From Megalopta genalis (Eukaryota > Arthropoda > Insecta > Hymenoptera > Halictidae), in contig NC_135016.1 in the NCBI RefSeq assembly GCF_051020955.1, positions 16,102,501 through 16,166,500 of the forward strand: a stretch of 64,000 nt of DNA. The letters run 5' to 3'. Shown here piece by piece: positions 10,988 to 22,469 of the stretch. Numbering within the stretch: the stretch's first letter is position 1; each line of letters starts with the position of its first letter. The notes below the pieces were generated by a model. That model saw only the letters and a program-made list of their open reading frames with translations, ran no database searches and was not told the origin of the DNA. The position numbers were made by a program, and so were the translations under genes.

Positions 10988-11790
10988 TTGCTATAAGATA
11001 TAGCAGAAAGGGGCAACATATTTGAAATCATTCAAGAATAGAAGGCATCATTGTTAATGCACGAATTTCTGCTCGAGTTGATGTAGTATGAAAAGATGGC
11101 AGTCTATGTGACTCCAAACGTGGGTCACGATGTTCTTAAATAACAAATAGTTAATTAGTTCTACGTAGTTGAAAACAACAAACGCTACAAGAGTAATTTA
11201 ATGGAACGACATCCTATAATACTTAAGGCAGGATAGGAAAGTTTATCGTTGTTCTTAAATACAAGTTTGATCATCCAAGAGGCGATCGCGTTGTGAACTC
11301 AACTTTTCGTTACGCATGATCATCTATAATACTTAAAAAATTATACGAAATTATACAGAAAGTATATTTCCATGAGTTACATCAATGAACATGTACGAAT
11401 ACGTAATTTCCCAACACAAACGCATAAAATACAAAACACTGGCAAGAAATTACAAGCTGATTGCAAATTGAAATTTGCAACCTGCGTACGACAGAATTGT
11501 GCTAAAAGCCCTGAAAACAAGCTATACAATGTACGGTACGGTACGAAAATCTATAACAAAGAACGTCCACTGTCGCTGATAAACTCGTAGAGAAAACGCG
11601 AACCTAAGAAGAAACGGTGAATGCAATCGAAGAAAACTAGAGAAAGAAAAGGAAATCGAGTAGTCCTGCATCACGTCACATATGTATAATTCCTGGAAAT
11701 GTTCCATTGTTCCGCAAAGTGGAACACTTACTCGACGGTAAGAGGTGTTAAAAAGACAAGAGAGACGATCGGATCCCAAGCCCCCGCATA
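10988..11790. other. Unassigned sequence
   Basis: No supported gene. Open frames at 11372-11590 (plus) and 11522-11779 (minus) overlap each other, lack recognisable domains and look random. Confidence 0.4.
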
Positions 11791-11792
11791 TA

Positions 11793-12150
11793 CAGGGTGT
11801 CCGAAATCTTCCATTACACGTGGAAAGGATTGATACTTAAAGTCATTTGAAGAAAATATTTCTTTGGCGAAAATGTTCTCCGTGGCTTAGCTAACGAGTT
11901 ATTAACGAATAACAATGACCAATGAGAGAGCGAGCATCGCAGATGCCACGCCTTCACGGCCGATGCTGTGTCGCGCTCGCTATCGCCGCGCTATTCGTCC
12001 ACTATACTCGCACTCCGATTGGTCCGTGCCCTCCATTAATAACTCGTTAACGAAACCGCGAGGAACATTTTCACTAAAAGGAAACAGTTGCTTCAAATGA
12101 CCTCAGAAATCTCGCATTTCCGAGCGGAACAGAAATTTCAGAACACCCTG
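11793..12150. mobile_element. MITE family F1, copy a
   Basis: The termini CAGGGTGTCC and ACACCCTG are flanked by TA. The arms contain the family motif 'tcatttgaagaaaatatttc', 'cgagttattaacga' and a GC-rich core with 'caatgagag'. It is 358 bp and non-coding. Other copies lie at 15756, 21867, 23903, 28173 and 28755. Confidence 0.8.
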
Positions 12151-12159
12151 TATGTATTG

Positions 12160-13180
12160 TACAATACACCTATGCGTCGTGGAACGCATCCAGAAAAGGA
12201 GGACACTGCAAAACGTAGCAAAAAGGCACACATTCACTGACTTTCCTAGATAGCAGATACATACATACATATCATGAGGCTTTAAAAAAAGGCAAGGACG
12301 GGAAGAAGGAGGAGGGTAGCGTCGATAGCGATGCTAATTGAGCTGGACACGGCGAAACGAGAAAAATGAGACAGTGATGAGAGGGGGGGAGAGATAAAGA
12401 GAGGGAAAGAGGGAGAGAGAGAGAGAGAAAGAGATGGGAAAAGGCTCATTAAGAATTAGCGCGGTACGGTATCAGGGGAGCGACGTGTGCTGTATCCAGA
12501 GTACTCTGTACAAAAAAAAACGTATACACCCGACTCGCACGCACACGCAAAAACACACGTAAACATGTTTCTAACACAACTACCGAAAGGACACACACGT
12601 CCGACCGACCACAGAGCCTTTTACACATTTTATCGGTCCTTTTGACTTTTTGACTTTGTAGGTAGAGGTTCGAGTTTTCTTACAATTAGAAGTTACCACG
12701 GCAGGAAAACATGGGCGACGTCCGCGTTTGGGGACCAGACAACCGAACCCAGACGTCGCCAATGCTGAATCATAATTATCGCTAATCTCATGAATTCTTA
12801 TTATTATTATTATCACATATCACTACGGTTACACAGTTTAAAGAGACGAAATAAGACGGCGATGGAAACAGATGAGAAATGATGAGGAGCTCGTAACGTC
12901 ACGCCGTGTTCTGCTCGAACAGCTTGTTTCCTCTTTTGAAAATCCGGCGTGACGTCACCTTCATTATCGTATTAATAGCATTTATTTATTCTGATAACAT
13001 CGTTGTCGTTATCGCTGCGATTCCCGTCATCATCGTCGACGATTGCCGCGGGCAAACGTTCATCGGCTGGTTAGCTCTTGAAGACTACAGATTAACCATT
13101 TATCCGCCATACTATACGTCTAACGCCGCCATTTTTATCACGATGGAAATGTTCGATGCATCTAAGTAAGCAAGCAAGCA
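12160..13180. other. Unassigned sequence with purine-rich tract
   Basis: Positions 12364-12438 are a GA-rich simple-sequence tract. Open frames at 12580-12816 (minus) and 12906-13169 (plus) show no recognisable domain. The rest is unassigned. Confidence 0.45.
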
Positions 13181-13182
13181 CC

Positions 13183-13393
13183 TATAGTCCTCATCGCGAC
13201 AAAGAAGGCATCCTCGTGTTTACATTCCCCCTCTTACTAGCTGCCCCACTGCCGCAGCTATCTGCCGCTACTGGCCGAAAACGGTGACGAAGATCGCCGT
13301 CGGCCAATAGCGACCGATAGCTGCGGTAATGAGGCAGCTAGTAAGATGGGGAATACAAGCACAAAGGTGCCTTTTTGTCGTGTGACGACTATA
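13183..13393. mobile_element. MITE family F3, copy c, with extra inner palindrome
   Basis: A 211-bp copy of the family at 63-194 and 1895-2019. The outer arms match the other copies. The centre is about 80 bp longer and forms a second imperfect palindrome ('gccgcagctatc' pairing with 'gatagctgcggt', then 'ggccgaaaacgg' towards 'cgtcggccaata'). It is either an unabridged family member or one with an internal duplication. Confidence 0.75.
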
Positions 13394-15755
13394 CTTATTT
13401 ACTTATATACATAAGTAGCGTCACGCAAGATGCACGGCGTCCTTCAAACGTTCCACCTGCGAACTTCTTCTTTTATACGTTAACCTAATACTATTGTACA
13501 ATGTATTCCGAATACTTTATATACAGGTATATCATTTGATTTGAAAGTATTAAGCATCGTAAATCATAGCCACCGAATTGTACTTCGAATTGAGTTAAGT
13601 ACAATAATCTACGGCCGCCAGATTTCCAGAAAGCTTTCGCCATGAATTATCGATTAATATACTAGAATTCACGGAGATGACAAATCCTTGTCAGAAAATG
13701 GAGAACATTTATTGAATTGTATATCGAGCAAATAATTTCATACATCCGATCGCGTATTATACGACAATTAGTAAGTCCTTCTCAAAATTAACAAGTCCAA
13801 AAATGTTTTAATTCGGTGAATTATTAATTCGGATAACGAAAGCTAAATAATTTTCCAAAAGAAATCTTATTCGAATATTTCTTTGTAGCAAAGTTTTATA
13901 ACGACTTTGTAACAAAGTCAAATTTCTTTGTGAAACAAAGAATGATTTGTTCGCTGTAACCAGCGTAGCCAGAAAAATCAAGCCGAAAGAATGGGGGTAG
14001 GTAACGTGACGCTGCACGATGCGAATCGACTAGGGTCGTCGCCACACGTTATCTGCCTCCCACTCCTTCGGTCTGGAATCTAGCTAATGTTTCTGGATAC
14101 GCTGGGTGCAACGTTGACCAACAGAAAAACAACCCTGAAAGGGAAACAGTTTGATTTGTTTGTCTCTTTCGCTATTTGAAATCTGTAACTTTCAGTAACT
14201 CCAATACGTAGATCTAAAATGTAAAGATTGATCTTGAAATTATTTTTCTTACGATAGCATAGAGCACTAAGCACATTTATAGACACATCGCTTCAAATGT
14301 TACGATCCTGTAAGAAATCTTTGCGACGTCTGCATCAGAAATTTTCGAGCATAGGACTCCGTAAAATCGTTATGAGTTACGAAACGAGTATCGTTATAAT
14401 TTCGATGAGGTCGCATGAAACAGATAGTGGCAATATACGTATTTAAGAGGAACTACATTTAGTAATCATATTTACCGTTAATAATAAAAATTCACTTGGA
14501 AGTAATTTTTGTACCGCGTAACGCGTGAGTAAACGTGACTCCCAGACTTCCCGACATTCATAATTCAATATTTTCACACTCGTGTGTTTTGGGATGGAGA
14601 ACCCCGTTATCGTTGTCGTTAGAATAAAGTAACAAAAAGAATAAAAACAATGTGATGAAAAGACCAAAATTTAATGCATCTACATGCGTTATACGTGTAT
14701 ATAAATACGAAATTTTAAATATGTTTGAAAGTTGAAGTTCTTGGATTTGTACATTATAGGAGCCAGAAGTCATGGACGTATACAGTACATAAAAGCGGCT
14801 GATAATTGTTAGACCCGTAAGTTCACGTTTCCGTAAAAATGGCCGGTAAAAGCACCGAGATAAAGAAAGATAAACGGGGAATGGCGAATCGATACATATT
14901 CTCGACACGGAAACTTTACGTACGCGTTTCGTTTGACCGCGCTGTTTCGTGGTCGATGATTATGGCGAGCAATCCAGAGAAATGAAACAAAAATATGAAA
15001 ATAAGAAGGCGAATTATATATATATATAAATATATCTATTATTGTATCGAGAGTTGTGCGCTGCGTTTGTGATTTAAACTAGTTCGTTTGTAAATAAAGA
15101 CTATTTAACTCTTTGACATCGGTGTCCTTGGCGAAATTTTATTTTCAATCCCTGACCCACTTAAAACATAGTACATTTAATCCTTTCAGTATTGACTAAA
15201 TGGAAAAAGTATAATAGAAGAAATAATTACTTTCGATATATGATTTTGGTGACATTGAGGGAGTACTGCCATGAATAGGACACTTTTATTTAGAAGATAA
15301 CGAAAATACTAAACGACCTATCTAATTTTAGTTTCATTTTAGTTTCAGATATGCTACATGAATATATATGCTATATAAATGTGCTATAAGAATATAACTG
15401 TATTTATTATTTGCAATAACTGCATTTTGTCCCATTCATCAATTGGTTGTATCGAGTAGTAAAGTAAAGTAATATTGGTGTTAATCTTATTAGTACCGTT
15501 CTTCTACTTATTACTTGTAAGTACATATAATATTTTATATTAACCTCAAAATTACATAAATGTTCTTTACATTTATAGCCAATATCACATTTTAGTATCT
15601 TACGACAGAGAAATATATATGATCCTTTGAATAAATCGGAACTGAACAAAACTAAGAAAAATTTCCAAATAAAAATATCTTAAAAATGAATCATGTAAGC
15701 AAAAAAAGTTTAGGACACTTTTTATACCGCAAACTTCATTCACTCATTTACTGCA
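13394..15755. other. Unassigned AT-rich sequence
   Basis: No supported gene over about 2.4 kb. Includes a short (TA)n tract at about 15013-15035. Open frames here (for example 14558-14908, minus) are Ser/Leu/Phe-rich without motifs and overlap other frames. Confidence 0.45.
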
Positions 15756-16104
15756 CAGAGTATACCAAAATTATGTTACTTTCGGGAAATGAGGAGTTCT
15801 TCAGGTCATTTGAAGTAACTTCTTCCTTAGCGAAAATGCAATCCGCGGTTTTGTTTGGAAGTCATTAACGAAAAACAGTGATCAATGAGAGGCGAGATCA
15901 GCTGGTGCGTGGCGATCGAGCCGATGAACAGAATTGGACTTTGTCCGCTCGTTAGCCTTGTAGGTCACTCGCCTCTCATTGGTCATTCTTTTTTGTTAAT
16001 AACTCGTAAACGAAGCCGCGGGTTGCATTTGCACTAAGGGAAAAGTTATTTCAAATGACCTCAGGAATCCCTTACCGGAAGTACCATAATTTCGGGATAC
16101 TCTG
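15756..16104. mobile_element. MITE family F1, copy b
   Basis: The ends CAGAGTATACCAAAATTATG and its inverse (ending 'ataatttcgggatactctg') bound a 349-bp palindromic copy. The right flank is TA, the left CA. The core has the family 'ggcgag' and 'ctcgcctctcattggtc' inverted pair. Confidence 0.75.
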
Positions 16105-16109
16105 TAGAT

Positions 16110-17819
16110 CTATATTCTGCGTATCACATTCATAAACTTGGTAACAACATTAAAAGTTGACTTGTTTGAACGAAAAGACTGTCCGATGCTATGTCTCAAC
16201 ATTCTTGCAAAATTACCTGATCGAATGGAACTTGACCTTCATACAACGTCATGAGAAAAGAAGGAAAAATATTACTTTGAAATACATATAAGAAAAATTA
16301 ATTGCCTGACATAGTCCTAACTGGCAACAGAATTAGGAGCTTAAAATTAAAGAAGAATTAAAGCTTGAAATTAGGAGTGATTAGAGTGATTAGGAGTGAT
16401 TATATATATATTTATCAAACAAGTATAATTTTATTGTGGAAGGATTCACAATTTTTCAAATAACAGTAACGTTCTACATTATATTCGGCAAAACTACCCA
16501 GCTAAAATCATGCTGTTACTTTGTTATAGTTGTTTCACCGCAAAATTGGAGATATTAATTTTGAACAAAACTTCGGTCATTTTCGCCACTGCATCTCGTA
16601 AGTATTAAAACAAATGTATTGTATATGTTCCAATTTATCACCAATTTTGAAGCCTTGTAGGTGCTGAAACGAATTACTAAATTCGAAAATTTTGAAACTG
16701 AAGTGTTATTTAAAGAAACTAGAAATTAACGAACTATTAGCCAATAGTATAACAGATAGGTAAGGAAAGGAGAATACAACTCAAAATAATATAACAAATT
16801 CAACAAGATAAAAAAGAACACCGAAGGAAAAAGTTAACACTTTCAAAATACATTATATGTAACGTTCTTAATAAACATAGATACTTCGTGGATACATCGA
16901 AGTATCCGATGCAATAATTATTATCATTATTAATATTATCGTAAGTTATTTTTGATTATTATGTTATTTTAAGTAATACTTATCAGTATTGAATGAGAGT
17001 TACACGAACCCAAAATTATCGATTATTTCAAAAACTTAGCGATTTATAAAAAAGCTCAATAAAATATCGACTCAATTTTCAGATACTTTATGGTATAAAA
17101 TTACACCATATTTCTTTATAATTCTGTAGAATCTTAAATAAGTATAGCAATACATACTTTATGCTAAATTCAAATATTCAAAACTGTTGATAACAATATT
17201 TTATTACATTATTAAATATGCTATTAAAAGATAAGCCCATGTCAAATCGCCTCTCACTTCTCTCACATCATTCGATTACTCAATCATACCAACTTATTAA
17301 AAAAATAATCCACACAACAAGGACATTCTAGGAAAACTCCCCCATAAGCGATACCTGTATTTAAATATTGCTTATTATTTTGTAGTTTCAGGCTACAATC
17401 AAGAAATCCACTTTACTGTGACTAAGCTGAATACAAACAGTTATTTGTTTGAAACAATTATTAATTGTTTGTTCGAAGTGAAAAGAACGGAGAACGATAG
17501 CACAGACGCAGCGAGAAAATCGTTCAAGACCATAACAATTTGTGACTGGCAATTAGGGTAAGAGTCCCAGTTACTGACACATTCAGCATGATAATGAATT
17601 TTATTGGTTTTCTGACGGATTACAGGTGGTCCAGTCATCATACCTCATTTGTCACACAATAAAATAAAATAAAATAAAGTAGAATAGAATATATATAATA
17701 TATTATATTATTATTATATTCTCATATAAAATACAATAATTTATAAAACGAATTTAAAATTATATTATTATTAAACTATTGAACTATTACTCACTATTAA
17801 TACTATTATAATAATGAAT
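16110..17819. other. Unassigned AT-rich sequence with microsatellites
   Basis: No supported gene. Near 17655-17690 there is an (AATAA)n-like pentanucleotide run, and 17690-17815 is very AT-rich. The latter may be the 3' tail of the non-LTR fossil next to it. Confidence 0.45.
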
Positions 17820-18885
17820 TTGGTTTTCTATTGACTTTTCTTTTGCTTCCCTCTTCACTACCCGGCCTCCAAACCCCCTGTCTCTCTTATTCCTTATATT
17901 CCCGTCCCTTCCTCCAGTCTTCCTCTCCTCTTCTCCATGCACTTCATCCACGCCTTCCCCTTTTCCTCTCATCATTCTTGCCACATTTTCCTGTCATCCT
18001 TCGGGATCATCGTCAATGCAATCACGGTTGCAATCATGACGCAGAGGTTCCGCGTCGCGCCTTCGCCATCGTAGTTCAGAATTACAATGTTCAATGTCCA
18101 CAATGTCCACGCCACTGTGCAGGACTCCCTGCGCATATGTCACCTTGTGCCTTCCCAAAAGTGACCTCACGTTTTCTCTTCTCTTCCGCATCTCCTGTAT
18201 TCTCTTTCCTCCTCCTTTAACTAGTATTTTCCTTCTCTTACCTCGTCCCCCAGTCTGGATATTGCCATTCTCTCTCTTAGTCCTCTTTTCACCGCACTTC
18301 TCCTTCAGGTATTTAGGAGCGCTCTCCTCTTTTATTTATTTGTACCATTTAATGTGCCTCAGTTATTCCCACCCTTTCATCTTCACATCTTTCCTCCATC
18401 TGTCTTTGTCTCCTTCCATTTTCTCTATCTGTTTGCTACTTGTACTGCTTCCACCTACTCCTTCACCTTCCGTTGTGTTGTTGAGCTTCCAATCTTCAGG
18501 ATACCTCCTTCTCTCTTCATAGCACTTTTCCCAACTTCTCCTTCTTTCTCTTTCCTTGACATGTTCTTAGCATACTTTCGTCAAACATCCTCCTTTTCCT
18601 GTTCTCAGGCTTTCCTCAAAATTCCACGCCCCTGTTCACCATTCCGAGGACCAGAATTATTGACTGTGAATTATGTCCACTTCCTGTTGTTCCTTCTACC
18701 CCTATACCTCCGCTCCGTACCCCACCAGCGTCCATATTACACATCGCCTGCATAGAACAGAGTCAAAATTCTTTCCCTTCCGATCCCTACTTGCCTCTTC
18801 ATCCTTTCGTCATACACTCCCCCACATCTCAATATAAAAATATTGAACAAATGTAGAATCATCAGGTATCCTTGCTTTAATTGTT
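17820..18885 (-). pseudogene. Non-LTR retrotransposon, 3' part of ORF2 (R1/I-like)
   Basis: This kilobase is pyrimidine-rich on the plus strand because it is the antisense of a Glu/Lys/Arg-rich reverse-transcriptase C-terminus. On the minus strand, broken frames give 'LFNIFI' and then 'FYAGDV', the catalytic YADD box with Gly replacing the first Asp. 'YGAEV' and 'AWNFEE' follow, and then 'IKWYK' and 'APKYLKE', which I recognise from the C-terminal region of hymenopteran R1/I-type elements. The thumb region between the YAGD box and 'YGAEV' appears deleted. Multiple stops and frameshifts make it dead. The palm N-terminus is displaced to 20619-20882 by later insertions. The plus-strand open frames here (17831-18755) are shadows. 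Confidence 0.7.
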
Positions 18886-19601
18886 CAAGGCAGGGGTTTA
18901 AACAGTTATGATATCGGTTCCGGTTCTTAAAACAGTTCTGGAGAACCGAAATGTTATCATAACTCTTATAAGGAATATCAGTTCTGGCTTATATCCATTT
19001 CCAGTTCTATAATTGTTATTTTTCGATTCTGAGTTTCAGTTATAGATGTCGGCTCTAATTCTATTTCACGTAACAAATACATTGTGTTTTGCTTTAGGGA
19101 TTAAAAGTATGGATTCTGAAATCTTTGTAATATTGACAAGGTGCGACTTTAAACATGTGTCAATGAATGCGTCTCATAAAGTATCCGCATAACTTCGAGA
19201 TATCCGAGACCATCTGGGGTTTGTTCGTCGACAGGAACTACAACCTTAAGAGGCTACGCGAACCTATGATTCTATCATAAATTGACCGAAAGCAAAATAG
19301 CGTCAGGCTATCTGGCTTTGGTTCCTTTCAAAATTAAGCATCAATTGCAAGACGTAGGAACCAAGTGCAATCTTATTTTTCGTCCTTAAATAATTTTAAT
19401 AAGTTATACTTAACATATCCCCACACACATTTTTAGTTTCTATCAATTACTCTGTTTCATCTATACATTTTCCCACAAATGAATAAAATCCACAATCTAA
19501 TTATAAGTTGATACACATATAATATATATACATTTATAAGTAACTGAAAACTTGTGCGTAAATGTTTGGGCACTGTAGAAGTAAAATGTATATTGCATGT
19601 A

Positions 19602-20164
19602 TTAGGTCTACCGGAAAGTTCTGTCCGATAGTGTCACTTCAAGTTTCAATCCATATGTACATGTTGATTTGGGACATATATGACTATCTCTCTTTATCAT
19701 TGCATTTACACACATGTACTCTCCTAAATAAACTGAAACAAAGATGTCTCATGTCATTATTAAGTGAGACGCGATCGTGAAAACATGGCTACCGATGATA
19801 ATGCCAGACCACATGCTGCTTTGGCGACTCGTCAGAAATTCGCAGTGCTAGGCTGGGAAATTCTGTCGCATCCACCATACTCCCCAGACCTAGCACCCTT
19901 CGATTATCACTTGTTTCTCTCTTTCCAAAACTTTTTACAGGAAAAAAAATTCAAAATTGAAGCTGATGTCAACCAAGCACTAGTTGAGTTCTTCGCTTCT
20001 AAAAATAAATCATTTTTTAAAAATGGCATTTACAAGTTGCCATCACGCTGGCAAGAAGTCATAAGTAACGATGGAAAGTATATTCTACAATAAATATTAT
20101 TAAATGTATGAAAATTGTGTTATATTTCAATTAAAAAACGGACAGAACTTTCCGGTAGACCTAA
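19602..20164 (+). mobile_element. Mariner element, internally deleted
   Basis: The perfect terminal repeats TTAGGTCTACCGGAAAGTTC (27 bp in all) lie at both ends, with TA outside. At 563 bp against about 1.3 kb for mariners, it lacks the transposase 5' half and keeps the 3' part at 19785-20093. The identical ends suggest a fairly recent copy. Confidence 0.9.
19785..20093 (+). pseudogene. Mariner transposase C-terminal fragment
   Basis: The frame is open from about 19785 to the stop at 20091-20093. It begins just before 'DDNARPH', the second catalytic block, and continues to 'PYSPDLAPFDYHLF', the third. The two catalytic aspartates are separated by 34 residues, which is the DD34D signature of mariner. 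The C-terminus ('SRWQEV' and after) is complete. The N-terminal helix-turn-helix and the first aspartate are missing, removed by the internal deletion that also shortened the element. The ATG at 19764 is fortuitous. The fragment cannot be catalytically active alone. Confidence 0.85.
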
Positions 20165-20423
20165 TATATTATCTAAACGTAAAATATATTCAAAATATAA
20201 CTGAAATACACAGTCGAAATGCATAACCGAAATCCAGAATCGAAATCCTGAACGGAAATCCAGAACCGAAAAGTAACAGTTATAGAACCGATAAAATATC
20301 GGTTATCGATATACCTTATAACTGTTATAAAATATTTTTGGTTCTCCATAACTGTTTCAGTCAGAACCGATATATGTATAACGGTAAGCCTTTCCCTTTG
20401 TTATCTCCTACTCTTACCTTGTA

Positions 20424-20618
20424 CAGTAATTTTCCCTAATTCGCGCTCAGATTGCGCACAAAAATGGACAATTCAAGAATAGAAGACACGATTTTTAGTA
20501 GTTGTTGACAATCGGTAATTATAAAAACGGAGCCGCAAGACTCGAATAATCGTACCTCCTCTTCCCAAATTGTCCACTTTTGTATGCAATCTGAGCGCGA
20601 ATTAGAGAGAAATTACTG
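20424..20618. mobile_element. MITE family F2, copy a
   Basis: A 195-bp palindromic element with ends CAGTAATTT(T/C)(C/T)C, flanked by TA. Removing it together with one TA rejoins an open reverse-transcriptase frame on the minus strand ('YRET' then 'RYKVRVGDN'), which fixes its boundaries. Relatives lie at 22254, 30850 and 45735. Confidence 0.85.
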
Positions 20619-20882
20619 TATCTTGTCTCCCTATAGGTCTCCTTTATTCTCTTCTTTAGTTCTTCGCTCTTTCCTCTTTTCCTCATCCCATAGTTTGCCT
20701 CTATCTACCGAGTCGCTGCTCTCAAATCTATGAAGAAGGCCACATTCTTCTCCCATTCTGTCTGAGGTACTTATCTACTACATAATTCAGAACATATACA
20801 TTATTCATGGTTATGTCACTCGTTTGCTGAATCCAGCTTTATATAACGGTATTCTGGACAACCTCGGTAATTGGAATTCTTA
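20619..20882 (-). pseudogene. Non-LTR retrotransposon, RT palm N-terminal part
   Basis: Minus-strand frames give 'NNVYVLNYVVDKYLR' and then 'FFIDLRAA', the block containing the first catalytic aspartate of reverse transcriptase, followed in another frame by 'DSVDRGKLW'. These are the order and spacing of R1/I-type elements. At least two frameshifts are visible. It is the upstream portion of the same fossil found at 17820-18885; the two are now separated by a TA-target MITE and a hAT-like element. The endonuclease and ORF1 regions were not found further right, so the copy is 5'-truncated, as is usual for non-LTR elements. Confidence 0.75.
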
Positions 20883-20884
20883 TC

Positions 20885-21866
20885 CTATGTATGTTCTAGT
20901 GTGGATGCGGGACATTTAAGAAGATACTTCGTGGATACAGCAATAAGAAATTTTATGGCGCTGCAAATGATGGAGGATTGAAGGAACGTTTCGTCCGAGG
21001 CCCGTTGAGGATTCATCAGAGAGGCTATTATGGTGTGTTCCGCATCCAGCGTGAGCAGCTGCGCGATCTGGAGATCTGCGCCACCGCACAACGCATCGTT
21101 TCGGAGACTGATAGTGCCATGGACTTACGTGACTTGGCGCAGAATAAAAAGATAATCACTCGAAATGGCTGATATGGCATCAGGCCAGTCAGACTTCATG
21201 TTCGAAACTTAGACATTATACATCATCGTGAACATTTTGTAAACCGATGATGCATACGGAATATTTCACACAAAAGCTGCAAAGTGAATCAAAATAGTGT
21301 TGGGTGTTAGATTTAGTATAATAACAAACACTTTTTCGTGGTTTTATAACTATTAACCAGAAATCTATATTCTATAAACTCTCTCTTAACAATCCTTGGC
21401 TTGTTTGAACAATAAATAACGTATCTACAACTTAACTTTCTAACTCCTTTTCGCTGTGCGATCTACCTCTGTTCATTATAGATCTTTCTCGAACCTCATC
21501 CACACCATCTATCCCATTCAAGTCACTATCTTGTCGATATAGAAGGGAATCGATTAAGTATTCAACAGTGTGAACGTATATTTCCATCAGAGTAAGTATT
21601 TCATTACTCACAATCTGGGTATTAGCTAAATATAATATTTCATATTTGATTAATTGAATTTCCTTTCCAAAAAATTAAACATTTTCGCATATTCATTAAT
21701 GTCGAATATTAAAACAATTCTCTCAACACGTTTATACCACGGTGTGTCCCTTTCGAAATTTCAGATATATCGTACTAACATAGCTATACATCGAGTCCAC
21801 TGCGACGTCATGTACGTGATTGCCTTTACTTCAAGAAAACTATGTAAAGCCGTGTCTATAATTATA
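20885..21866. other. Unassigned sequence
   Basis: An open frame at 20978-21172 (plus), with an overlapping one at 20885-21091 (minus), has moderately balanced composition but no recognisable domain. Nothing else was supported. Confidence 0.4.
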
Positions 21867-22091
21867 CAGGGTATCCCAAAATTGTTTCAAAATTCAGAAA
21901 TGGGGGTTCCTGAGATCATTTGAAATAATTTTTTCCTTAGCGAAAATAAACTTTTTCCTTATTCGTTAATAATTAAGTAACTAACTTCGTAAACAAAGTA
22001 GCGGATTGTATTTTCGCTAAGGAAAAAGTTACTTCAAATGATCTCAACAACCCCCCATTTCCGGATTGCGAGACATTTTTGGGATACCCTG
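21867..22091. mobile_element. MITE family F1, copy c (short form)
   Basis: A 225-bp copy with ends CAGGGTATCCCAAAA and GGGATACCCTG flanked by TA. It lacks the GC-rich core present in the 350-370-bp copies but keeps both arms ('ttccttagcgaaaata', 'ttcaaatgatctca'). Confidence 0.85.
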
Positions 22092-22198
22092 TATATGTAC
22101 AGGGCTCAGAATTGACCAGCACGCAACATGAGGATCGCGAGGGCTCCATCTCCTTAGTTCCGTCACGTATCTCGCTCTCCGATGAAGATTAAATTACG

Positions 22199-22222
22199 CA
22201 CACACACACACACATACACACA
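22199..22222. repeat. (CA)n microsatellite
   Basis: A short, slightly interrupted CA dinucleotide tract directly before MITE family F2 copy b. Confidence 0.8.
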
Positions 22223-22253
22223 ACGCAACAGGCACACGCACCTGATGTATGTA

Positions 22254-22468
22254 TAGTAATGTCTCCCTAATTGACGCTCAGATTGTGCACAAAAGTGGAC
22301 AATTTGGGAAGAGAAGATACGATTATTCAAGTCTTGCAGCTCATTTTTATAATTGTTGACAATAGATAACTATGGAAACGAGTTGCAAGGCTCGAATAAT
22401 GGTAATTCCTCTTCCCAAATTGTCCATTTTTGTATACAACATGAGCGTCAATTAGGGAGACATTAGTG
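22254..22468. mobile_element. MITE family F2, copy b
   Basis: The ends (T/C)A(G/C)TAATGTCTCCC are flanked by TA. The arms share 'gacgctca', 'agtggacaatttgggaagag' and 'gatacgattattcaag' and their inverses. It is 215 bp and non-coding. Confidence 0.8.
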
Positions 22469-22469
22469 T

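Larger units (their letters stand above)
18891..20400. mobile_element. hAT-like element carrying a nested mariner
   Basis: The left end CAGGGGTTTAAACAGTTAT and the inverted right end share 'gttat' and 'atatcggttc', and many 'ggttct' and 'accgaaa' subterminal repeats fill both flanks (18900-19070 and 20210-20390). It separates two parts of one reverse-transcriptase gene. A mariner occupies 19602-20164. The 8-bp target duplication is imperfect at best, so the ends are accurate only to a few bases. Confidence 0.55.

Noticed and set aside
17831..18755. Series of long plus-strand open frames rich in Ser, Leu, Phe and Pro
   Set aside because: They are antisense to a purine-rich reverse-transcriptase C-terminus on the minus strand; composition alone keeps them open.
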